Source: Venturia oleaginea
Taxonomy: Eukaryota > Ascomycota > Dothideomycetes > Venturiales > Venturiaceae
Direction of reading: 5' to 3'
Assembly (NCBI GenBank): GCA_013176395.1
Contig: JABMLP010000034.1
Coordinates: 124,001-188,000 of the forward strand
DNA: 64,000 nt
Shown here: positions 55,216 through 64,000 of the stretch, piece by piece
Layout: every line of letters starts with the position of its first letter
Position numbering within the stretch: the first letter of the stretch is position 1
The notes under the pieces: model-generated
What the model was told of the DNA's origin: nothing
What the model saw: only the letters and a program-made list of their open reading frames with translations
Database searches by the model: none
Program-made: the position numbers and the translations under genes

Positions 55216-56164
55216 ATGCATCTTTCCACGCTCCTTTTCATGGCGGCTTCTGTGCTGGGCCAGAGTACGACAAAGGTTCCTGATTCGGCATGGGCAGCTG
55301 GCGGAAATCCAACGAAGCTGGATATGTTCTACTACGCGCCGCCAGCCTTACCTCCGAATTCGCCACTCGTGGTTGCTGTGAGGAAAAGTATTCCCGGTGT
55401 GCGCAGAATTCCGCTTCTAATAATCCCTTCAGATCCATTACTGCTTAGGCAGCGCGGCCATGTATTCCAAGTCCGCGAATTTGATGCCAGCAGCCGACCA
55501 ATACGAATTCGCCGTCATATATCCGCAAGCGACACACGATAACCGCTGCTGGGCCGTAAACACAGAGGCAACATTAACGAGAGGTGGCGGCGGAGATGCC
55601 GACGCCATCATAAAAATGATGAACTACACAATCGCCAAACACCAAATCGATCGCAAGAAGATGTTTGTATTGGGTTCTTCGTCGGGCGGGATGATGACGA
55701 ATGTCATGATGGCGACTTATCCCGATTACTTCGCCGGCGCGGCATCCTTCTCCGGAATCCCCTATGCGTGCCTCCAGGGCTCGCGGGGCGCAAGTCCCAT
55801 GAGCGATAACTCGCCCTGCGTCAAGGGGGGAAAGAAACACACGGGCCCGGAATGGGCGGCCAAAGTCAAATCGGCCATCAAAGGCGGCTATTCAGGCGAG
55901 TACCCACCACTGCAGGTTTGGCATCAGACGGGTGATTCGGTGGTGAATATCGCGCTGCAGAATGAGCAAGTGAAGCAGTGGACGAGTGTTCATGGGATTA
56001 GCGATGTGCCGAGTAGTTCCAGTCCGGATACGCCCAAAAGTGGGACGGTGAAGAAGGTTTTTGGGGATGGGAAGAAGGTTGTTGCGTTCACGACGGCGGG
56101 GAGTGGACATCCGCATCCTGTTAATATTCCCGAGGTGTTGAAGTGGTTTGGGATTGCGCAGTAG
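55216..56164 (+). CDS. CE1 acetylxylan esterase
   Basis: Exons 55216-55377 and 55433-56164 (55-nt intron) give 297 residues. After the signal peptide (MHLSTLLFMAASVLGQ) come YEFAVIYPQATHDNRCWAVN, TLTRGGGGDADAI and the nucleophile elbow VLGSSSGGMMTNVMMATYPD (S137). VWHQTGDSVVNIALQNEQVK (D222) and GSGHPHPVN (H280) complete the Ser-Asp-His triad. The pattern matches the fungal acetylxylan esterase group of CE1 rather than feruloyl esterases. It should remove acetyl groups from xylan outside the cell. It sits directly behind the GH10 xylanase on the same strand, so the pair likely works on the same polymer. Confidence 0.88.
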
Positions 56165-56602
56165 GCTGGTCTAGCAGTTGGTAGCCTCTTGCACGAAAAC
56201 GATAAGTTTACCAGGTCCCAAGAACGACTTGCCGTGACCGATACACTGAAGACAGCGAGCACTACTCTTCCGAAAGGGAGCTTGAAGAGCTTGTGCATAA
56301 GGGTGAAATTGAGATGGCTATGCCCTGTTTACATGTCCCTTTGCCATGTTTAGGCGGGAACTGTGCGCTGGCAGTATCAACAGATTTTATTGGACCACGG
56401 CGCACAGATCCTTCACATTCCTGTCAAAGCTATGAGGGTTACAACAGCAGACACTGCATGACCAGTGGGGAAGAAGCTCCGCAGGATCATTTGCCGAAAT
56501 AGACTGAGCCGTAATACAGAAAATGCCAAGGACAAAGCCGGGGCCCGATGGGCATTCTATTCTGTATGAAAATATTTCTACACACCAAATCAATCACCTT
56601 TC
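56165..56602. other. intergenic between convergent genes
   Basis: No supportable gene. Confidence 0.5.
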
Positions 56603-58530
56603 TCATCTTCCATTCAAGATATCATCAGCCATCTTTTCCGCGAGCATGTAAACCCCACTCTGCGGATGCCCAGGCGTCAAGAAAGGAAAGGCAGAGGCAT
56701 CCACAATTCTCAGTCCTTCAACGCCAATAACCCGCGCTTACGAATCCACAACAGCAAGAGTGTCGTTGACTTGACCCATCTTACACGTAGCGGCCGCATG
56801 GTAAATCTCAATAACAGACTCCCGGATGAAGTCCAGAATTTGCGCATCTGTGGTCACGTTCGGGCCTGGCAGATACTCGGGCCCAATCGTGATATTTTCC
56901 ATCTTGGACCAGATCTGGCGTATTCGTTTGAAGGACGCAATGGCTTGATCGACGTCCTCGGGTGCGGTGAGCCAGTTTGGGTTTATGACAGGAGGATCCA
57001 TCATGTTTGCGCTGTTGATGGTGACATTTCCAAGAGAGAGTGGGGTCATCAGGGCAGCTGATACAGTGGCGTAATTGTATCCGTCGTGCGGGTCGGCGGT
57101 ACGATAGTTGCGGTTGTAACCAAGGTAAGCGGGGATGGGCAGGTACTCGACTTGAGGCCAATCGCTCGGGAACTGCTCTAGTGCTTCGACCGTAGAGTTT
57201 GAAAGAAGGCTCTGCGGAATATTTTCCCATGCCACCATTCCTGGTGGCGCTGTGAGGGGGCCTGTACTGTTCTGGAGGTACTGCTGTGATGCTGAGAAGG
57301 CAGCGGCAGGGGAATTCACCATTAGTGAGGCCGTGGGAAGATTGACTCGATGTGCCACGCCGAAAAATGGCTGATCCCATAGGTTCTGGCCGACTCCCTC
57401 GAGAATCTTGATTTGAGGGATTCCATAGGCTTTCAATGTGGCCTCTGGGCCTATGCCACTTACCATGAGAAGTTGTGGTGATTGGAATGCGCCGGCTGAG
57501 AGAATGATTTCCTTGTTCGCTGACAATGTGAAGTTTACGCGTCCATTCGTCACGATTATGCTTGTCGCCCGCTTGTTTGCATCGAACATGATCTGTCTGG
57601 AGAATGCTTGAGTGTAAACTTTGATGTCCGTTTCGTCCATTGCTTGCTCAAGAAAACTGGTTTGAGAAGACGAACGTCTCATTTGTGGATCAATGGTGCT
57701 TGTGCTATAAGCAGATCCATTCAAAATTCCACTGTTGAAATTTAGAGTACTGATCGGAATACCAGCTGCTGCCATGCCATCCTGCGCCAAGGCCAAGAAA
57801 GGGTCGGCGTAGTTTGGCCAGCCAATTTGGAGGGGTCCACCGCTTGGGTCGAAAGCTGATGGATCATACAACACCCTCCCGTTTTCTGCTCTTTCGCTGG
57901 TATTCGGCGGTGTCAATTTGATACTCTTCTTGAAGTAGGGAAGCAGATTCGGCCATGTGTAGCTTTGGTCTCCGACCTCATCAGCCCATCGTTGATAGGA
58001 GCCAATTGTTCCCCTGTGGAAAGCCATATAATTCCGTGCCGAGGATCCACCGAGTGTCTTTCCTCTTGAATATTGAAGGATCCTGTTGTTTGCTCCCTAC
58101 CATCTGATTTAGACACCTCCACCGAAGTCTTTTGGTACTGCTCACGGCTTGTGGTGTGGTGACGAAGCCCCAATCGATCAAGGGCTGCGTATCATTCGCA
58201 TCTGCGCCAACGAACTGTGTCGTGGCAAGTGCTGGAATCACACTCCCATTGCCATTATCGATTTGGTAGAAGCTGCCTGCTTCAATAACTGCAACCGATA
58301 TACTAGCATTTTGGGCAAGTCGGGCAGCGATCGTATTGCCTGCTGTCCCGCCCCCGATTACTGCTGCTGTTAGCAATGGCTTGTCCACAGGATCCGAGCA
58401 AACCTTTACCAATGTAATCATACGATGCGTTTACTCCTGGAACCCCGAATGAATTTCCGAATAGCTGAAGTCCAGTTGCAGCTGGGAGAATGCATAGTCC
58501 GGCCGTTACAAATGGAGCGGAAGTATACAT
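56603..58530 (-). pseudogene. GMC oxidoreductase with premature stop near the C-terminus
   Basis: Exons 58530-58410, 58363-58146 and 58096 onward fit perfectly. Signal peptide, then YDYIAVIGGGTAGNTIAARL (FAD-binding), the GMC signature ILQYSRGKTLGGSSARNYMA and NKEIILSAGAFQSPQLLMVS. HAAATCKMG carries a catalytic His. TAA at 56738-56740 follows DTLAVVDS. The same frame then continues cleanly with [20 protein letters not shown] and [20 protein letters not shown] to a TGA at 56603-56605. Everything before and after the stop is conserved, so the lesion is recent or a base error. Family members include aryl-alcohol and glucose oxidases (AA3); substrate unknown. Loss of the last 44 residues removes the second active-site segment. 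Confidence 0.85.
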
Positions 58531-59112
58531 GATGAGTGATGGATGATACAGAACGTTGAGCAAAGCAAGCACACGTCAATTGATTGATTCTTCATCTTGA
58601 CGTCAGCAGTTGCTGTTTAGTACGAGGCCTGAATAGTGGTTGGCAACGGCTCTCACTAAGATGGCTTCCGTTAGTGCGATTGGGAATACATTGGCATCTT
58701 GTCGGTGCGTATGTGGATTTGTGGATTGTTCTACTACCCCGAGAACAAGCATCGAGAAGAGTTCTCTCTTTGGAGACTCTTGATTTTGGGACATTCGGAT
58801 TTGAGATGAATGGTCGCCTGAGTAACGCCCTCGTTTCTTCCTGAGGCTCGGATATATCATACTAACGATTACCGGCCTATTCGTCGTTAGCCCTGGCGGT
58901 GAAAAAGCCCTGTGTAGATCGGAGTTCTGGTAATTACGCGTGCTGGAACAAGCATTGCACGCAAACAGCGGTGAGTAGACTCGAGTACGGATTTATTGAG
59001 GATGGAAGCATTGACCAGAGACTAACAACTAATAGCCATGTAACCGTAGTACATCTTCGACATACTGGCCAAGCCAGTTTAACATCCCACAAACTTTCGC
59101 TACGAGTCCAAA
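58531..59112. other. intergenic
   Basis: Promoter of the GMC gene and 3' side of the SDR. No gene seen. Confidence 0.5.
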
Positions 59113-60096
59113 CTATGCACGATCGTTGCCCTTCAAGCCAACTACCCCGACTTTCAGATAAGTGTCATCTTCATCCAGGCGGGTACGCGTCTCTCCCTTT
59201 GCAAGCTCATCCACATCCCAAGACGCCCACACGTATCGCCCATGCATGAACGACGCTTCTTTGGAAGAAGCCCATACCGCGAAGCTGGCAGGCAACCTGA
59301 CGTTATCGAACGGTATGCCAGTTGACTCCTTGTTTTCCTCGGTGATGCCCATGTCTTTCAAGCTTTCATTCACCGTAAGCCCCGGGTGGAAATTGATGAT
59401 TTGCATCACATCTGGTGGGATTGTGTTTGCCAGCAACTGAATTGCCAATGTGCAGCTTGCCTTGCTGAGACTGTAGGCAGGTCTCCCGCTAACGATAGGA
59501 TTCGAGAATGCATGAATCGCTGCCGTGGTGACGTTGACCAGGAACTGACACTGTTAGTGATGGTGGTAAGGTGAGTAGGGATCATCACTGACTTTCTGGT
59601 GTTTGCTAGTCTGTTTGTAGAAGCGCTCGGCGAACAACAGGGGCCCCTTGACGTTCACCTCCATTTGATACCAGACATCCTCAACACCAAGCTCGAACAT
59701 GGATTTTGGTTCGGTGAACGCAGCTGCGTTTGAAATAAGAACGTCGATTACATAACCTTTGGCCGCAAAGTCATCCCATAGCGCGTTGACCTCAGCAGAC
59801 TTTCCCACATCGCATGTTTGGGCAATGATCTTGGTAGGAGCATTTGTCTCTTTGGCGAGCTGTTCAAGTTCATGCACGGCCGCTTCGAGCTTTGCGGCAC
59901 GACGACCGATGATTATGATAGTAGCTGCAGACGCGAGGATGAAGCTCTTTGCGGTGGCCTTTCCAATCCCTGTTCCGGCACCAGTGATGAGGACGGTCTT
60001 TCCAACCTGTGACAATTCTGGACGAGTGGGAGAGATGGCAGGATAGACGTCTGCATGAACCGTGGAGGTAAAGTTGGTGGTAGTAAGATTCTCCAT
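59113..60096 (-). CDS. short-chain dehydrogenase/reductase
   Basis: Exons 60096-59593 and 59544-59113 (48-nt intron GTCAGT...GTCAG) give 311 residues. The cofactor motif TGAGTGIG and GRRAAKL after beta-2 suggest NADP(H). SNAAA replaces the usual NNAG. VNVTTAAIHA and YSLSKASCT supply the catalytic region with Tyr and Lys. PGLTVNESLKDMGI follows. Classical SDR of unknown substrate, soluble. It is transcribed in the same direction as the broken GMC gene, so a shared pathway is possible but unproven. Confidence 0.82.
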
Positions 60097-61711
60097 ATCG
60101 AGAAAATCAGGCTTGCAAGTTGGTTGATATGACTAACGAGGAGATGAGAGACGTTGGTTGTTATTAGAAGATTCGAATGCTACTTTTGTAGTCTTTATTA
60201 TAAGGGCAGAGGCTACAATCGGTTCATGAGACCTTGCGTTTCAAATATCACGTCTTGCACCAAGGTCTACAGCCTGGTAGGCGATCCGCCCGTGGATTAC
60301 TAAGGCCTCCACAGCTACAGCTTGATTCCAAACCATATAAGCACTGTTATTGGTGAATTGGAGGAAGACAAGCTTCAAGACTGTGGTGGTAGCGGTCCAT
60401 GGCGGGGAACTAATCGAATATGGCTAACGTAGCGTTTCCATGTCCGTAAAATTCGTCCGCGGCGCGAAGTGCGATTTGCGTGACAAATCATACTATCAAT
60501 ATAGGTTTCTGTGCTTACGCAACCCAGTCCTCTAGTACGACAGGGATGTCAAATACCAGCACCGAATGGCCGCTGAACAGATGAAATGGCGTACCAAGGG
60601 GAATCGAAAACATTCAGGCACTTTGCAAGAGCAGCGAAAAGGAAATGTGGCAGGAAACTCCTACACATCTGTTTCTGGTACTCTGAAAAAGACCTAGAGC
60701 GCAAATCAACTCAAGCTCTTTCTCCCTTCACTCGGAGCTGTCAGCAGTCCAGCTTATGTACCAAATGAAGTGGCTTTCCTCCCTCCTTCAACCTCTTTCT
60801 CCCTTCACTCGGAGCTGTCAGCAGTCCAGCTTATGTACCAAATGAAGTGGCTTTCCTCCCTCCTTCAACCTCTTTCTCGCCAATAGCGCTGAGTTCGACA
60901 TCGACATCGGTGCCGACCTTAATCGTTGTAGCCTTTCAGCAGCTGCAGTGGGAAGAAACATCTCGACAGATTGCTTCTGGTTTCCCCTCTCCGAATACCC
61001 GAAAAATCGACTACTGGCCAGCGCCAAGTCTCATTTCAATAGGCGCAGATGATTGAAGCGATATGTAAAATACGACTAATCTAAGACTTAGCTCGAGCGA
61101 TCGATCGATACTGGTAGTCGAGGATTCGGGAAGACAATGTTGGTATTGGGTATGGTCGTCGTCTTTGAAAGTGGTGTTGACTGCAATGCCTTTGGTTTCT
61201 TGTATTTTCGATTTGAATTAGACAGCCGGCGTCTTCTTTTGATAATGCATAATTTATATAATGTCAATGTTGTTAACAGATGGGCCTTCCAGAAGGTTGA
61301 AACGGGCATAGACCGGAAATACCTACCATGTGACAGGTCTGAGTTGAAGTGGTCATTGAATCTCGCGTGGCTGTAGATTTCGCATCAGGAGGCCGCCGTT
61401 CTTGTTTCTCTGCTATTGAAGTATCGCTTTTGCTGCTCCTCTACCGCGCGATTTGTCTATTTCAACTGGAAGACGACTTCCAAATTCTCATCTTTCATGC
61501 CCTCACCATACATATGTTGCAATATGGTGGTAACACCAACGGTTTCAAAGTCGTTTCAAACCTGTTTGTTCTCACTCTTGTTTGCTCGGTATCTCTGCGG
61601 TGTCAGAACCTACGTCAGTACACTCTCTTTGTATAGATAGCCCTTATTTTCCACTCAGTTCAAGGGCTATGCAGTCACTCATTGAATCGATATCTTACCT
61701 CAGTTTACCTC
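60097..61711. other. 1.6 kb without a supportable gene
   Basis: Upstream region of the SDR; a TTATAATAAAG-like box on the minus strand lies about 105 bp before its ATG. It contains the 77-bp tandem duplication listed separately. Short ORFs on both strands lack features. Confidence 0.45.
60716..60869. repeat. 77-bp tandem duplication
   Basis: Two perfect head-to-tail copies of a 77-bp unit beginning CTCTTTCTCCCTTCACTCGG (60716 and 60793), plus the first bases of a third. Confidence 0.88.
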
Positions 61712-62957
61712 TCACATTTGGTGTTGTTCCAACTTCAGATAACATAAGGTCATGAATGTAAGTGACCCAATGAGTATGTAGGAGCCTCCTTCGACAGGCC
61801 TGAGAATGAACGGCGCCGAAGCCCCATTGAGAACGCAGACCTTGTCACCAGACTTAATACTGTCGACGCCCCAGCCAAAACGACCGTGCTCTGATCGATA
61901 GAAGCGTCGATTGTAACATCTCGAATTGGCCTTGGAGAATTGCATAACTTTTGTTACCATTTCTGTGATTGGATGTGTTTGTCCAACTTCTTCGCGAAAA
62001 TTGAGGGTCACGTTGGCCTTTCTCTTCGTTTTAGAATGCTCCTGCATCTCAGCCTTCGTAGAGGTGATGGACACCACCCAATCTGAAAATGATTCGCCAT
62101 AGTAGGGTGGTGCCCGCAATTGATCAGGAGTTAGGTCCCATACGAGGGTTCTCCAAAGGTTTTCGAATTGAGCGGGCGTGCAGACTTTTCCGAGAAATGC
62201 TATCGCCATGGCATTTGTCACCCAAGCCTTGCGACTTTGGCGACCTTCTTCGACATAATTCTCAGAAAAGCATTCCCAGAATGATTTGCCTTCGCGTTTG
62301 TGCCATCGCGTCTCACCAGGTTTGCTCCTCCACGGCGCCTTGTCCCTATCACCATGGAAGTCGCGGGGCTCCTTGGTTTGTGGAATTGACCTCAGTTTCT
62401 CTACTTCTGCTATGGTATCAAGAACCCTGCCTCTGACGTGCATGGTCCGCGACTCGTCGTCGAAACGAAAATCTGGCTCCGTATCGCCTGCTGCTAGAAA
62501 TGGTAAGTCCAGGTATGAGACTGTGTGATGCCATAGCGGCTGCGTCCAGTTCGGGACCCAGGAAGGCAATTGCACAGTAGACGAGTGTTGAGAAAGCCAA
62601 CAGTCATGCAAGAGGTCTAAGGAATTTTGCCTCTGCATTTATTTGACAGCAAAATCAACATAGAGTTGCGAGGAGTCGCAATCGTAGTCCACTCGCATTC
62701 GACTTTCGACAGGATCAGAAATAATGTTGAGAAGGCCGAAGAACTTGTCGACCGGAAGAGTGCTTTTATAAGCGCGAGTCTTGCGAAGCAAATTGAGAAG
62801 AGTGAGCCGCTTGTCGGCATTACTTCGAAGTTCTTCAATGGTACCGACAGTGCTACTGCCGTAACATTCGCCGCAGCTCTAGAGCTGGCTATCAGCATCA
62901 TGATTTCGAATAGTGCCAATGATAGAAGCAAAGAATTTCCAGTCCATCTCCCAGGCT
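61712..62957 (-). pseudogene. HET-domain protein, C-terminal part, with stops
   Basis: One minus-strand frame from an apparent acceptor (ATTTTAG) at 62958 reads EMDWKFFASIIGTIRNHDAD. It then meets TAG (62879-62881) and continues LTLLNLLRKTRAYKSTLPVD KFFGLLNIISDP, the HET-family segment equivalent to DPRDKVFALLG. Next it meets TAA (62639-62641, expected Tyr in FAVK-MQRQNSLDLL) and continues as a 308-codon tail (LPSWVPNWTQPLWH; a typical late HET motif with VCVLNGASAPFILRPV). HET proteins trigger incompatibility cell death. The N-terminal HET core is not present upstream. With two stops this is a decayed gene, a common state for this fast-evolving family. Confidence 0.75.
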
Positions 62958-63216
62958 CTAAAATAATGTCAGTCAAGCACGCCTGAAGGATGAGTAGTCT
63001 ATGTTCACCCTAATTTAAGGGTAGCTTCTTTGGCATTGACGACAGTGAAGTAAATAGACTAGACAGATACAGATACGACAGCCATATCCGGTCTGTCCAC
63101 CTAAAACATGCAGATATCTAAGGATATCTGTCTGTTGTCTATCTGCCAAGGCTGTGTCTGCCAAGGTCACTGTAGAAGGTGGTGATAGAAGGGGTTTTGG
63201 TGTTGTATACGATAAA
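62958..63216. other. 3' flank of the hAT element
   Basis: It contains GATATCT/AGATATC-rich inverted motifs near 63100-63135 and repeated TCTGCCAAGG, which may be subterminal repeats of the hAT element. The element end could not be fixed. Confidence 0.35.
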
Positions 63217-63987
63217 TTACAAGTCCCAATCGTCCTCAATAACAACCTCAGCATTTACGATAGTAATGCCTTCGCAACCATCCTCTTCACCGCTGGATTC
63301 TCCAGTGCATTCGTTTTGAATAGAGGCTTTATCCTCATTAAACTGTACCTTGATATCCTGCATCACCAATGTAATACCAGCCTCATTGCGCTGAATCTCA
63401 TCATCGATATCGCGCTGACCTTGAGCCTCAGGGCTGAGGTCAACAGTCTCTTCAACAACAGCTTTATCGAGGGTAATGTCATCAATAGAATGAGGCCTTC
63501 CAAACCAGTTTTTGAGACATTCACTGGCCTCAATGAGGTCCATATTGAGCCGATTGCGAGAGTCAGATATAAGGTGTTTGGCGCTCGAAAATGTACGCTC
63601 ACATTCGTCAGACATCAGAGGCATTGCCAACATATCATACGCAAACCTCGCGAGATCTGGCTCAACAAGATAGTGGTTGTTCCAGTAACTGAGGGCGTCG
63701 GTAGGCGTTAAATTAGAACCACAGTAATGTTCAAAGCGATCAGTAACCCGGGGAGCCGTTGAGGTTTCGAAATCGTCATCCGAGTGCCAGTAGTTGTTAT
63801 CATAAGACGAAAATGAACCCCATTGAGTGTCATCTTCATTACTAGGCCTGTACGGCTCTCGTCGTAATGCAAATAGAGGGTCGATTGGGGGATCACCGCC
63901 TGTAGAATAGCGGCCTTTGTATTCTTCTTCCCATAGTTTGGTGACGGGTTCCTTGACCTTGATATCATAAACGTCATTGAAATCCGG
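63217..63987 (-). pseudogene. hAT-family transposase, C-terminal part, runs off the window
   Basis: A minus-strand frame open over 257 codons reads ALSYWNNHYLVEPDLARFAY, DMLAMPLMSDECERTFSSAK and RNRLNMDLIEASECLKNWFG. This is the hAT C-terminal dimerisation region with its conserved W, A..P..S..ER.FS and CL..W. An acidic tail follows. Immediately upstream, at 63988-63990, the same frame has TGA where a Trp would fit, so the copy is probably inactive. The rest of the gene lies beyond the right edge. Confidence 0.82.
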
Positions 63988-64000
63988 TCAATTACGCTCA

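Noticed and set aside
1..64000. CRISPR arrays, secondary-metabolite backbone genes (PKS, NRPS, terpene cyclase)
   Set aside because: None seen. The tandem repeats present are minisatellites, and the SDR/GMC genes have no backbone enzyme beside them.

Overview
The window looks like a piece of a filamentous ascomycete (Pezizomycotina) chromosome. Most genes are interrupted by one to four short introns (about 45-60 nt, GT-AG, CTAAC/CTGAC-like branch sites). The gene set is typically fungal: HET-domain protein, fungal rhodopsin-domain receptor, fungal hybrid histidine kinase, pogo/Fot1 and hAT transposons, GH10 and CE1 plant-wall enzymes, ERG13. No bacterial-style operons are present. I cannot place it below that rank with confidence.

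Layout. 0-1.3 kb: 3' end of a borate/bicarbonate transporter and an intron-containing tRNA-Asp. 1.6-5.0 kb: a 5'-truncated LINE with target-site duplication, then a 1.1 kb pogo-family remnant with 64-bp inverted repeats. 6.4-19.3 kb: a quiet housekeeping block with SIP5, ARL1, an AYR1-like reductase, a secreted GPI-type glycine-rich protein, RNA polymerase III RPC31, and HSM3, the last two divergent over a 350-bp shared promoter. 19.9-21.0 kb: a pogo derivative lacking its catalytic core. 21.5-33.3 kb: a second gene block with an SDR, a DUF7820-like membrane protein, PAF1, a truncated PAS/HisKA histidine kinase and HMG-CoA synthase. 33.8-41.8 kb: a mobile-element island with three pogo-family elements head to tail, the last an almost identical inverted copy of the 19.9 kb element. 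They are followed by two copies of an uncharacterised 1.25-1.4 kb (AATC)n-tailed retroelement-like sequence facing tail to tail. 42.5-52.9 kb: a small putatively prenylated protein, a Gln/Gly-rich unknown protein, a rhodopsin-domain membrane protein and a ROG1-like lipase with an apparent 1-nt frameshift. 53.2-60.1 kb: an accessory metabolic stretch with a GH10 xylanase and CE1 acetylxylan esterase side by side, a GMC oxidoreductase with a premature stop, and an SDR. 61.7-64 kb: a decayed HET gene and the 3' part of a hAT transposase running off the window.

How the parts fit. The xylanase and acetylxylan esterase act on the same polymer (backbone cleavage plus deacetylation). Accessory genes next to the island and at the right edge are often broken (histidine kinase, GMC, HET, possibly ROG1), while the housekeeping blocks are intact. 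The most unusual content is the pair of catalytic-core-less pogo ORFs and the tail-to-tail AATC-tailed element pair.
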